Of a stretch of 64,000 bases of DNA, positions 9,224 to 17,243 are shown one piece after another (the first letter of the stretch is position 1; every line of letters starts with the position of its first letter). The translations under genes and the position numbers were made by a program. This stretch comes from Planctomycetota bacterium (lineage in GTDB: Bacteria > Planctomycetota > J058), in contig JAHBXY010000009.1 of NCBI GenBank assembly GCA_019636275.1, forward strand, positions 1 to 64,000, in the 5' to 3' direction. The notes under the pieces are model-generated. The model was not told where the DNA came from, made no database searches, and saw only the letters and a list, made by a program, of their open reading frames with translations.

Positions 9224-10597
9224 ATGGAGGCGATCGGACTCGCACGCCTTGCGCGCTGGATCGGCGCCGACGTCCCGGCCGGCGCCGGCGACGTGCTCCT
9301 CACCTCGGTCTCGACCGACACGCGCGCGCTCCGGCCGGGCGCCGTGTTCTTCGCCCTCGGCGGCGCGCGCCACGACGGCGCGGCCTTCGCGCGCCAGGCC
9401 TTCGCCCGCGGGGCCCGCGCCCTCGTCGTCGCCGGCGAGGTCGACGCGGGGCCGGGGCGGCCCGTGCTGCGCGTCGCGTGCGCGCGGACGGCCCTGGCGG
9501 CGTTCGCCGCCGGCTACCGCGCGGCGCTGGGCTTCCGGGTCGTGGCGATCACGGGCTCGGCCGGCAAGACGACGACCAAGGACCTGCTGCACCACCTGCT
9601 CCGCGGGCACCTGGGCGCGGTCAAGGCGCCGGCGAGCTTCAACAACGACGTCGGCGTGCCGCTGACCCTGCTCTCGGCCGACCGCGCCACCGACGTGGCC
9701 GTGGTCGAGGTCGGCACGAGCGGGCCGGGCGAGATCGGGCGCCTGGGCGCGATCGCCCGGCCCGACGTGGCCGTGATCACGTGCATCGCCCCGGCCCACC
9801 TCGCCGGCCTGGGGAGCATCGAGGGCGTCGCGACCGAGAAGCGCTCGCTCCTGCAGCACCTGCGGCCGGGCGGCGTGGCCGTGCTCAACGCCGACGACCA
9901 CCGCCTGCGCCCGGCCCTGCGCCCCGGCGACCACGCCTGCGGCCTGGGTCAGGGCGCCGCCTGGCGGGCCATGGCGCTCGGCCCCCTGCGCGCGCGCCTC
10001 ACGTCGCCCGCGGGCGACGTGACCTTCGACCTGCCGGTCCCGGGCGAGCCGTTCCTGAGGAGCGCCCTGCTCGCGCTGGCCGCCGCCGACGTGCTGGGGG
10101 TGCCGCCCGCCCGGGCGGCCGAGGCGCTCTCGACCTTCCAGGCGCCCGTGGGCCGCATGCAGGTCACGCGCGCCGGCGGCGTGACGCTCGTCGACGACAC
10201 CTACAACGCCAACCCGGCCAGCGTGAAGGCGTCGCTGGAGACGTTCGCCGGCCTGGCGACCGACCGGCTCGTCGTCCTGGGCGGCATGAACGAGCTCGGC
10301 GCCGACGCGGCCGAGCACCACCGCGCGGTCGGCCGTCAGGCGGCCGGCCTGGCGCCGCGCCTCCTCGTGACCGTTGGCGACGACGCGCGCGAGGTCGCCG
10401 CCGGCGCGCGCGCGGCGGGCCTCTCGGCCGTGGTCGAGGTGGCGACCGCCGACGACGTCCTCGCGGCGCTCCGCCCGCACCTCGCGCCCGGGCGCGCCGT
10501 CCTGTTCAAGGCCTCGCGCGGCTACCGCCTGGAGCGGGCGGTCGCCGCGGCGCGGGCCGCCCTCACCGCCGCGCCGCCCCGCGCCCGCGCGGCCTGA
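9224..10597 (+). CDS. murF: UDP-N-acetylmuramoyl-tripeptide--D-alanyl-D-alanine ligase
   Basis: A 457-residue Mur ligase that adds D-Ala-D-Ala to the UDP-MurNAc-tripeptide in the cytosol. The Mur-ligase N-terminal domain is residues 20-95. The ATP-binding motif ITGSAGKTTTKDLL is near 109-122, and the central-domain motif FNNDVGVPLTLL follows. The C-terminal domain carries DDTYNANPASVKASL, typical of MurF. ATG 9224 has GGGAGG just upstream. It is first in a run murF-mraY-ftsW-murG-LysM, with 19 bases to mraY. murE, which usually precedes murF, is absent; the upstream gene is a HIT protein. Confidence 0.96.
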   Translation: MEAIGLARLARWIGADVPAGAGDVLLTSVSTDTRALRPGAVFFALGGARHDGAAFARQAFARGARALVVAGEVDAGPGRPVLRVACARTALAAFAAGYRAALGFRVVAITGSAGKTTTKDLLHHLLRGHLGAVKAPASFNNDVGVPLTLLSADRATDVAVVEVGTSGPGEIGRLGAIARPDVAVITCIAPAHLAGLGSIEGVATEKRSLLQHLRPGGVAVLNADDHRLRPALRPGDHACGLGQGAAWRAMALGPLRARLTSPAGDVTFDLPVPGEPFLRSALLALAAADVLGVPPARAAEALSTFQAPVGRMQVTRAGGVTLVDDTYNANPASVKASLETFAGLATDRLVVLGGMNELGADAAEHHRAVGRQAAGLAPRLLVTVGDDAREVAAGARAAGLSAVVEVATADDVLAALRPHLAPGRAVLFKASRGYRLERAVAAARAALTAAPPRARAA

Positions 10598-10616
10598 CCC
10601 CACCGGAGCCAAGGCC

Positions 10617-11702
10617 ATGATCCTCGACGCCCTCCTCGAAGGCACCTCGCCCGGCCTGCGCGCCGGGGCCGCCGCCGCCGTGTCGCTCGCCGTGGCGCTC
10701 GGCGCCACGCCGCTCCTGGCGCGCGCCGCGCGCCGCCGGCGCTTCGCCGACCGCGAGGGCAAGTCGGAGTCGGAGCTGCTCAACCAGCTCCACCAGCAGA
10801 AGCGCAGCACGCCGATCGTCGGCGGGCTGGCCATGCTCGCCGGCACCTGCGCCGGGACGCTCCTCTTCGGCGCGCCGACGGCGCCCGTGGCGCTGTTCCT
10901 GGGCGTCCTCCTGGCGCTCGGGGCGCTGGGCCTCGTCGACGACTGGACGAAGACCTTCGGCGCCGCGCGCACGCGCGGCCTCACGGCGCGCCAGAAGCTC
11001 GCCGGGCAGGTGGGCGTGGGCCTCGTCGCCGGCGGCCTGGCCCTGGCCCAGGGCTGGGCCGACCCGGCGGCGCTCGAGCGGCTGACGACGCTCCAGGTGC
11101 CGTTCGCCGGGTGGGCCCTGCCGATCGGCGCGCTGGGCTTCCTGGCGCTCATGGTCCTCGTGACGACGGGCTCGTCGAACGCGGTCAACCTGACCGACGG
11201 CCTCGACGGCCTCGCCGGCGGCTGCGCGCTTGCGGCCACGGCCGCCTACACGGGCGTGGCCCTGGTCACGGGCGACCCGGCGCTGGCCGCCCGGGCCGGC
11301 GTCGTCCACGTCCCCGGCGCCGAGGCGCTGGTCGTGCCGCTGGCCGCGCTCGCCGGCGGGCTCACGGGCTTCCTCGTCTACAACCGCCACCCGGCGCGCG
11401 TGTTCATGGGCGACGCGGGCTCCTTGCCGCTGGGCGGCGTCCTGGGCCTCGTGGCCGTCCTGACGCGGCAGGAGCTGCTGCTCGTGATCGTCGGCGGCGT
11501 GTTCGTCGCCGAGGCGCTGTCGGTCATGGCGCAGGTGGCCTCGTTCAAGCTCACCGGCAAGCGCGTGCTCCGCTGCGCGCCGCTGCACCACCACTACGAG
11601 TTCCAGGGCTGGAAGGAGACCAAGATCGTCGGCCGCTTCCACGCGGCCGCGCTGGCGCTCGCCGCGCTGGGCCTCGTCGGCGTCGGCCTGGGGGCCTGGT
11701 GA
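10617..11702 (+). CDS. mraY: Phospho-N-acetylmuramoyl-pentapeptide transferase
   Basis: A 361-residue integral membrane enzyme that moves phospho-MurNAc-pentapeptide to undecaprenyl phosphate, making lipid I. The family signatures are all present: GKSESELLNQLHQQKRSTP near the N-terminus, the catalytic aspartates in LGLVDDWTK, NAVNLTDGLDGLAGG, and VFMGDAGSLPLGG. About ten hydrophobic helices are visible. ATG 10617 follows murF by 19 bases with GGAGCC upstream. Its stop overlaps the ftsW start (GTGA), implying coupled translation. In many bacteria murD sits between these two genes; it does not here. Confidence 0.96.
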   Translation: MILDALLEGTSPGLRAGAAAAVSLAVALGATPLLARAARRRRFADREGKSESELLNQLHQQKRSTPIVGGLAMLAGTCAGTLLFGAPTAPVALFLGVLLALGALGLVDDWTKTFGAARTRGLTARQKLAGQVGVGLVAGGLALAQGWADPAALERLTTLQVPFAGWALPIGALGFLALMVLVTTGSSNAVNLTDGLDGLAGGCALAATAAYTGVALVTGDPALAARAGVVHVPGAEALVVPLAALAGGLTGFLVYNRHPARVFMGDAGSLPLGGVLGLVAVLTRQELLLVIVGGVFVAEALSVMAQVASFKLTGKRVLRCAPLHHHYEFQGWKETKIVGRFHAAALALAALGLVGVGLGAW

Positions 11703-12868
11703 GCGCGCACGCCGTCGCCGCCTCGGACCCGGACCACGGGCAGCGGGCCGCCGCCGCGCTCACGGTGCTCGTGGCCGCGCTGGCGGTCCTCGGCGTCGTG
11801 CTCGTCTACTCGTCGACCTCGGTCGGGATCGCCATGAAGGCGCAGGACGCGACGCTGTTCCTGCGCCGGCAGCTCCTGTGGGTGGCCCTGGGCGCCGGCG
11901 TGTTCACGCTCGCCCGCACGACCGACCTCGCGACGCTCCGCCGCTGGTCCTGGCCGCTCCTGGGCCTCACGGTGCTGGCGCTCGTGCTGGTCCTCGTGCC
12001 GGGGGTCGGCGCCAAGGTCAACGGCGCGCGCCGCTGGATCCGCGTGGCCGGCCTCAACGGGCAGCCGTCCGAGCTGGCGAAGATCGCCCTCGTCGTCTTC
12101 TGCGCCGCGTGGGCCGCCGGGCGGCGAGAGGAGCTGCAGACGCTCCGCGGCGCCTTGCCGGCGCTCGGGATCGTGGGCCTCGTCGCCGGGCTGGTGGCCG
12201 TCGAGCCGGACATGGGCACGGCGCTCCTGCTCTCGACGGTGGCCACGACGGTGCTCCTGGCCGGCGGCGTCCGGCTGCGGCACCTGCTGCTGATCGGCAC
12301 GCCCGGGGCGGCGCTCCTGTTCCTGTTCGCGGCGCGCAAGCTGACCTACATCACGCACCGGATCAACGCCTTCCTCGACCCGACCTCGGACCCGGGCGGC
12401 GTCGGCTACCAGACGCGCCAGGCGGTGATCGCGATCGGCTCGGGCGGGCCGTTCGGCGTGGGCCTCGGCGCCAGCCAGCAGAAGCTGCTGTTCCTGCCCG
12501 ACGTGCACACCGACTTCATCTTCGCCCTCGTCGGCGAGGAGCTGGGCCTCCTCGGCGCCCTGGCCGTGATCGGCGTCTTCGCCGGCGTGGTCGTCGTCGG
12601 CATGAAGGCCGTCGACCGCGCCCGGGACGAGTTCGCCTTCCTCCTCGGCCTGGGGCTCCTGCTCACGCTCGGCCTGCAGTCGATCCTCAACATGGCCGTG
12701 GCCACCGCGTCGGTGCCGCCCAAGGGGATCGCCCTGCCCTTCCTCTCCTTCGGCGGGTCGTCGCTGCTCTTCGCCGCGGCCGCCGCCGGCCTCCTCGCCC
12801 GCGTCGCCGCCGAGGGCCGCCCGCCCGAGCGGGCGCCGGTCGAGATGCCCGAGACGTGGTCCGAGTGA
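11699..12868 (+). CDS. ftsW: FtsW/RodA-type lipid II polymerase of cell division
   Basis: A 389-residue SEDS-family glycosyltransferase with about ten membrane helices. It polymerises lipid II together with a class B PBP at the septum. Family landmarks include VLVYSSTSVG near the N-terminus, NGARRWIRVAG followed by QPSELAKIALV, VEPDMGTALLL, DVHTDFIFALVGEELG and the C-terminal PFLSFGGSSLL. Position between mraY and murG supports ftsW rather than rodA. GTG 11699 overlaps the mraY stop by four bases (GTGA). Confidence 0.93.
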   Translation: MSAHAVAASDPDHGQRAAAALTVLVAALAVLGVVLVYSSTSVGIAMKAQDATLFLRRQLLWVALGAGVFTLARTTDLATLRRWSWPLLGLTVLALVLVLVPGVGAKVNGARRWIRVAGLNGQPSELAKIALVVFCAAWAAGRREELQTLRGALPALGIVGLVAGLVAVEPDMGTALLLSTVATTVLLAGGVRLRHLLLIGTPGAALLFLFAARKLTYITHRINAFLDPTSDPGGVGYQTRQAVIAIGSGGPFGVGLGASQQKLLFLPDVHTDFIFALVGEELGLLGALAVIGVFAGVVVVGMKAVDRARDEFAFLLGLGLLLTLGLQSILNMAVATASVPPKGIALPFLSFGGSSLLFAAAAAGLLARVAAEGRPPERAPVEMPETWSE

Positions 12869-12907
12869 CGCTCGCCCCAACCACCCGCCGGAGCCGATAG
12901 GTCCAGC

Positions 12908-14035
12908 ATGAGCACCCGCGCACCTCGCGTCTTGTTCGCCGGCGGCGGCACGGGCGGCCACGTCTGCCCTGCCGTGGCCGTCGCGCGCGCGCTGGCCCGC
13001 GAGGCGCCGGGCGCCGAGGTGCTGTTCCTGGGCAGCGGGCGGCCGGTCGAGCGCCGGATCCTCGAGCCGACCGGCCTGCCCTACGCCGTGGTGCCGTCGG
13101 CGCCCGGCCGCTCGCCCCGGGCGCTCCTCGCGCAGGCGCGCGCGCTCGTGGGCGCCTACGGGCGCGTGCGCGCCTTCCGGCCCGACGTCGTCCTGGGCCT
13201 CGGCGGCTTCGCCTCGGTGCCCGGGGCGCTCGCCGGCCGCCTCGTCGGCGCGCGGCTGTGCCTGTTCGAGCCCAACGCCGCCGCCGGCCGCGCCAACCGC
13301 TGGCTCTCGCCGCTGGCCGTCGAGGCCTACGCGCAGTGGGAGGCGACGCGCCTCGGCTGCGAGGTGCGGCGCCTCGGCACGCCGCTCAACGAGGCGGCCG
13401 CGTGCGACCTCACGCGCGAGGAGGCGCGCGCGCGCCTGGGCCTGCCGGCGAGCGGGCGCGCGCTCCTCGTCATGGGCGGCAGCCAGGGCGCGCGGGCGCT
13501 CAACCGCTGGGTCGAGGCCGCGCTGCCGGCGGTGGGCGAGCGGGCGCGCGCCGTGAGCGTCGTGCACCTCGCCGGCGGCGACGACGAGGCGGCGCGCCTG
13601 CGGGCGGCCTACGCGGCCGCCGGCGTCGTCCACGCGGTGCTGCCGTTCCTGGCCGACGTGGGCCTCGCCTACCGCGCCGCCGACCTGGCGATCGTGCGCG
13701 GCGGCGGGGCCACGCTGGCCGAGCTGCTCGCCGTCGGGCTGCCCGCGCGCGTCGTCCCGCTGCGCGGCGTGGCCGACGACCACCAGCTCCACAACGCGTG
13801 GGCGTTCGCCCGCGCGGGCGCCGGCGTCGTGCTGGCCGAGGCGGACCTCGGCCCGGCCGCGCTGGCGGAGGCGATCTGTGCGCTCGACGACCAGGTCGGG
13901 CTGGCCCGGGCGCGCCAGGCGGCGCTGCTCGCGGCCCGGCCCGATGCCGCGACCGCGGTGGCGCGGCGGCTCGTCGAGGTCGCGGGGTTCAGGAGTGCGG
14001 CGGGCGCCGAGGCGCCCGCCCGGGTCGCGGCGTAG
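12908..14035 (+). CDS. murG: UDP-N-acetylglucosamine transferase making lipid II
   Basis: A 375-residue GT-B enzyme (family GT28) of the inner membrane face that adds GlcNAc to lipid I. The N-terminal glycine-rich loop FAGGGTGGHVCPAVAVA (near 10-26) is diagnostic. LGLGGFASVPGALAG and the UDP-GlcNAc-site motif RGGGATLAELLAVGLPA are both present. ATG 12908 is 39 bases after ftsW. The gene order fits the division/cell-wall cluster, although murC, ddl and ftsQ do not follow; a LysM protein does. Confidence 0.96.
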   Translation: MSTRAPRVLFAGGGTGGHVCPAVAVARALAREAPGAEVLFLGSGRPVERRILEPTGLPYAVVPSAPGRSPRALLAQARALVGAYGRVRAFRPDVVLGLGGFASVPGALAGRLVGARLCLFEPNAAAGRANRWLSPLAVEAYAQWEATRLGCEVRRLGTPLNEAAACDLTREEARARLGLPASGRALLVMGGSQGARALNRWVEAALPAVGERARAVSVVHLAGGDDEAARLRAAYAAAGVVHAVLPFLADVGLAYRAADLAIVRGGGATLAELLAVGLPARVVPLRGVADDHQLHNAWAFARAGAGVVLAEADLGPAALAEAICALDDQVGLARARQAALLAARPDAATAVARRLVEVAGFRSAAGAEAPARVAA

Positions 14036-14053
14036 TCGCGGAGGAGTGTGCGC

Positions 14054-14716
14054 GTGGACATGGGGAAGTACGTGGCCGTCGGGGTCCTGGCCGTCATCGT
14101 GCTCGCGGCGGTGACCTACGAGGCGCCGAAGGACGGGGCGACGTCGTCGTCGACCTCGGGTGAAGGGGTGCGGGTCGAGGGCACGTTCGGGCCGTCGTCA
14201 CCGCAGGTGGCGAGCGCGCCGGTGAGCGAGCCGGCGCCGATCGTCACCAGCACGGCCGTCGCGGCCGAGCCGACGCCGGCGCCGTCGACGACGGCGACGA
14301 CGCAGGTGGCCAGCCTCGCGAAGGAGGAGCTGCGCTACACGGTGAAGTCGGGCCAGACGCTCAGCGACGTGGCGCAGGAGCTGCTCGGCGACCGGGGCCG
14401 CTGGAAGGAGCTCTACGAGGCCAACAAGGACAAGCTGCCCAGCCCCGACCACGTCCGGGCGGGCCTGACGCTGATCTTCCCCACGGCCGACGTCAACCGC
14501 TCGCGGCCGGCGTCCGCGCCGCGGCAGGCCGCCCCGACGACGGCGACCGCCCCGGCGGGCGGCAAGACCTACACGGTGGCCAAGGGCGACACGCTCTACT
14601 CGATCGCGCGCCGCGAGCTCGGCAACGGCAACCGCTGGCGCGAGATCAAGACGCTCAACCAGCTCCCGTCGGACAACGTCGTCGTCGGCGCCACGCTGGC
14701 GCTCCCGGCGAAGTAG
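14054..14716 (+). CDS. Membrane-anchored protein with two LysM domains
   Basis: About 220 residues. An N-terminal hydrophobic anchor (KYVAVGVLAVIVLAAVTY) is followed by a Ser/Thr/Pro/Ala-rich linker of about 75 residues. Two LysM domains follow: one beginning LRYTVKSGQTLSDVAQELLG, the other YTVAKGDTLYSIARRELG and ending at the C-terminus. LysM binds peptidoglycan glycan strands, so the protein probably tethers membrane to wall. GTG 14054 was chosen because GGAGGAG lies seven bases upstream; GTG 14048 and ATG 14060 are alternatives. It is the last gene of the murF operon, 18 bases after murG, and is followed by a strong hairpin. Confidence 0.88.
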   Translation: MDMGKYVAVGVLAVIVLAAVTYEAPKDGATSSSTSGEGVRVEGTFGPSSPQVASAPVSEPAPIVTSTAVAAEPTPAPSTTATTQVASLAKEELRYTVKSGQTLSDVAQELLGDRGRWKELYEANKDKLPSPDHVRAGLTLIFPTADVNRSRPASAPRQAAPTTATAPAGGKTYTVAKGDTLYSIARRELGNGNRWREIKTLNQLPSDNVVVGATLALPAK

Positions 14717-14740
14717 CCGCCCCTGCGCCTCACGCGACCC

Positions 14741-14771
14741 GCGCGCCCCGGCCTGCCAGGCCGGGGCGCGC
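14741..14771 (+). terminator. Strong hairpin ending the cell-wall operon
   Basis: Perfect 14-bp inverted repeat GCGCGCCCCGGCCT / AGGCCGGGGCGCGC with a 3-nt loop, 24 bases after the LysM stop. No U-tract follows. It probably acts as a GC-rich terminator or 3'-end stabiliser. Confidence 0.65.
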
Positions 14772-14818
14772 GCGTTCCGGACGTGGACGGCCCCGCGCGA
14801 CGGGGCTACGGTGGGACC

Positions 14819-15139
14819 ATGCAGGTCGACTCGCTGAGCCAGCGCTGGCGTCTGGTCTACACGCGGCTGAACGAGGTCCACGCCCCCGCCGAGGCGTCCG
14901 GCGTCTGGCGCCAGCGGCTCGCCTGGCAGTGGCTCGCCGACCTCCTGCACGCGCCCGTGCCGCGGCGGCTCGTCCTGCGCGCCTGCGCCGACGACCGCGA
15001 GACCGGCCCGCCCTGCCCGGTGTGCGCGGTCGTGGTCGCGCGCCGCGAGGACCTCGTGGCCTGCACCGCCTGCCTGCGCGTGTCGCACGAGGCCTGCCTC
15101 CCTGGTCGGCGGGCCTGCCCCTGCGGGGAGCCGGGCTGA
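14819..15139 (+). CDS. Small RING-like zinc protein (Prok-RING type)
   Basis: A 106-residue protein whose C-terminal half holds a RING-like zinc-binding pattern: CPVC, then CTACLRVSHEACL, then CPCG at the end. This cross-brace spacing of Cys and His is typical of prokaryotic RING finger families, which are frequent in Planctomycetota and sometimes sit near ubiquitin-like or proteolytic genes. The N-terminal half has no recognisable domain. ATG 14819 is the first start after the upstream hairpin. No ubiquitin-pathway partner is nearby, so the role is unknown. Confidence 0.65.
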   Translation: MQVDSLSQRWRLVYTRLNEVHAPAEASGVWRQRLAWQWLADLLHAPVPRRLVLRACADDRETGPPCPVCAVVVARREDLVACTACLRVSHEACLPGRRACPCGEPG

Positions 15140-15225
15140 TCCAGCGACGCCGGGGGCCGCCGGCGTGGTCGGGTATCGTTCGGGTCCGTGCGCGATCCGT
15201 TCGAGCCGGTGCTGAGGTGGAGGAG

Positions 15226-15777
15226 ATGGAGAGACCGCAGGTCCGGTTCACCTACGAGGACTACCGGCAGCTCCCCGACGACGGCCAGCGCCATGAGGTG
15301 CTCGACGGAGAGCACGTCGTGAGCCCCGCGCCGAGCCGCCGGCATCAGCAGGTCCTCAAGCGGCTGGCGGTGAGTCTGGTGCTGCACGTCGAGGGCGAGC
15401 GGCGGCGCGGGGAGGTCTACTTCGCGCCCTTCGACGTGCTGCTGGCCGACGACAACGTCGTGCAGTCCGACCTGATCTTCGTGACCGAGGCGCGCCAGGC
15501 GCTCTTCAGCGCGCGCGGGCTGGAGGGGGCCCCGGACCTGGTCGTCGAGGTGCTCTCCCCGAGCACCCGCGCGCGGGACCGGGGGAAGAAGCGCGAGGTC
15601 TATGCGCGCTTCGGCGTGCGCGAGCTGTGGCTCGTCGACCCCGACGCCGGCACGGTCGACCTCTTCACGCTCGCCGCCGGTCAGCTCGCCCACGCGGGCA
15701 CCTTCGGGCCCGGCGACGTCCTGGTCACCCCCCTCCTCGCCGACCTGCGCCTGGACCTGGCCGCCGTCTTCGCCTGA
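15226..15777 (+). CDS. Uma2-family (DUF820) restriction-like endonuclease, copy 1
   Basis: A 183-residue Uma2 protein with a PD-(D/E)xK nuclease fold. Core motifs are YEDYRQLPDDG at the N-terminus, QSDLIFV, APDLVVEVLSPST (the catalytic D-ExL segment), KKREVYARFGV and LWLVDPD. The family is widespread in Cyanobacteria and Planctomycetota with no settled biological role. ATG 15226 follows a purine-rich GGTGGAGGAG. It is a diverged paralogue of the tandem pair at 18416-19588. The roughly 60 bases before the start also resemble those before the other two copies, so the duplicated unit included the leader. Confidence 0.9.
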   Translation: MERPQVRFTYEDYRQLPDDGQRHEVLDGEHVVSPAPSRRHQQVLKRLAVSLVLHVEGERRRGEVYFAPFDVLLADDNVVQSDLIFVTEARQALFSARGLEGAPDLVVEVLSPSTRARDRGKKREVYARFGVRELWLVDPDAGTVDLFTLAAGQLAHAGTFGPGDVLVTPLLADLRLDLAAVFA

Positions 15778-15807
15778 CCGGCGGCTCGTCACCTGGCCTG
15801 AGCGAGG

Positions 15808-16128
15808 TCACGATCCCGTCAGGGCGGTGTAGGGCAGGACGACGACGTCCAGGGCGAGGCTCAGCGGCAGGTCGATCAGCGCCGGCAGGAACAGGAGCAG
15901 CGCGAGCCCCCGCATCTGACCGCCCCTGAAGCCCTGTCCGGCGCCGGCCACGGCGACGCCGACGATCACGCCGTCCGTGGTCACGCCGGCGAAGGGGCCG
16001 TCGAAGGGCGGCGACGACGCGGTCAGGGAGTAGACCGTCGCGCAGCCAGGCCCGAGCGCCAGGAGCGCCGTGGCGAGCACCACACAGGCGCGCGCCGACC
16101 GGGATCGCGGGAGCAGGGTGTCGGGCAC
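15808..16128 (-). CDS. YceK/YidQ-family small lipoprotein
   Basis: A 106-residue protein. The signal peptide ends in a lipobox (ALGPGC, Cys near residue 29), followed by ATVYSLTASSPPFDG. The C-terminal LIDLPLSLALDVVVLPYT is the hallmark of the YceK/DUF1375 family. These are short outer-membrane-type lipoproteins of unknown role. GTG 16128 has GGAGG a few bases upstream. It converges on the Uma2 gene with a 30-base gap and lies just downstream of a second lipoprotein gene on its own strand. Confidence 0.82.
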   Translation of the reverse strand: MPDTLLPRSRSARACVVLATALLALGPGCATVYSLTASSPPFDGPFAGVTTDGVIVGVAVAGAGQGFRGGQMRGLALLLFLPALIDLPLSLALDVVVLPYTALTGS

Positions 16129-16155
16129 GAGGCCTCCTCGTCGTCCTGTCGAGCC

Positions 16156-17124
16156 TCACGACGCGCGGAGCGGATGGCGCCGCGGCGTCGACCCGAAGAC
16201 CGTCCGCCAGCGGAGGCTCGCGCCCGTGGAGACGACCTGCACGGCCCCGTGCCGGTAGGTGGTGAGGATCGGCACGCCCAGCTCCCCGAGCCCGCGCCGC
16301 ACGGAGTGGCAGGGGCGGGGGAAGAACAGCGGGACGTCGAGGAACTCGGTCCCCTGCGCGATCGCCACGCGCGGGTGCACGGCGCGCAGGAACGCCGGGG
16401 TCCCCGAGCCGAACGAGGCGTGATGACCCAGCTTGAGGACGTCGGCCTTCAGGCCCGCCGCGCCGTCGAGCGCGAGCAGGCGCTCCTCCTCCTCGGCCTC
16501 CGCGTCGCCCATGAGCAGGAGGCGCTGACGGCCGTGCGTCACGCGCAGGACGACGCTCCCGCAGTTGAGGTCGTCGCGCAGGGAGAGCGCGGGCTCGTCG
16601 GGGTAGAGCACCTCGATCGTCGCGCCGGGGCCCGTCAGGTCGTCGAGCCGGTCCCCGCGGCGCAGGGCCCGCGTCGGCACCCCGCGCCCGGCGAGGGCGG
16701 CCTCGAGCGCCGCGTAGGCCGACGTCCCGGCGGAGACCCCGTTGCAATAGAAGGCGCCGACGGGGACCGCCTCGACGAGCGCGCGCATGCCGCCGTAGTG
16801 GTCCATGTGCGGGTGCGTGAGGAGGAGCCCGTCGAGCCGGCCGATCCCGCGCGCCTCGAGGTAGCGCAGGATCGAGCCCACCTGCCAGCCGACGCCGGCG
16901 TCGACGAGCAGCGTCGCGCCCGACGGGAGCTCGAGCAGGATCGCGTCGCCCAGCGTGGTGGCGAAGAAGGTCGCGACGAGGTCGCCCGGCCCGGGCGACC
17001 CGCCGTCGTGGAGCAAGGCGTGGAACTCGCGCGCGCCGAGCCGCTGCACGCCGGTGCAGCCGACGCTCGGCGCGAGGAGGAGCAGGCACGCCCACGTCAC
17101 CATCCGTGCTCGGCGTTCGTGCAT
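16156..17124 (-). CDS. ComEC-like metallo-beta-lactamase-fold hydrolase, predicted lipoprotein
   Basis: About 322 residues. An N-terminal lipoprotein signal (WACLLLLAPSVGC) leads into a metallo-beta-lactamase domain resembling the C-terminal nuclease-like domain of ComEC. The metal-binding motif LLLTHPHMDHYGG (HxHxDH) is intact. LLLMGDAEAEEEERLL and VLKLGHHASFGSGTP provide the later metal ligands. The expected location is outside the inner membrane. Its substrate may be nucleic acid or nucleotide by analogy, but this is uncertain. ATG 17124 is the start that directly precedes the signal peptide; ATG 17103 is an alternative. Confidence 0.85.
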   Translation of the reverse strand: MHERRARMVTWACLLLLAPSVGCTGVQRLGAREFHALLHDGGSPGPGDLVATFFATTLGDAILLELPSGATLLVDAGVGWQVGSILRYLEARGIGRLDGLLLTHPHMDHYGGMRALVEAVPVGAFYCNGVSAGTSAYAALEAALAGRGVPTRALRRGDRLDDLTGPGATIEVLYPDEPALSLRDDLNCGSVVLRVTHGRQRLLLMGDAEAEEEERLLALDGAAGLKADVLKLGHHASFGSGTPAFLRAVHPRVAIAQGTEFLDVPLFFPRPCHSVRRGLGELGVPILTTYRHGAVQVVSTGASLRWRTVFGSTPRRHPLRAS

Positions 17125-17217
17125 CGCGCGCTCCGTCTGCAACCCGTGTGCCCCACCAATCGGCTCCATCTCGGGGGCCCGGGCGCTGAACCTGTCGAGA
17201 TGCTGACGCTGGGCTGA

Positions 17218-17237
17218 ACGGCCGGAGAGCCGGCCGT
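17218..17237 (-). terminator. Hairpin after the IPT/TIG gene
   Basis: Perfect 8-bp arms ACGGCCGG / CCGGCCGT with an AGAG loop, six bases past the stop of the gene ending at 17244. It is a likely terminator for the Uma2-IPT operon. No U-run is present. Confidence 0.55.
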
Positions 17238-17243
17238 CAGCGA

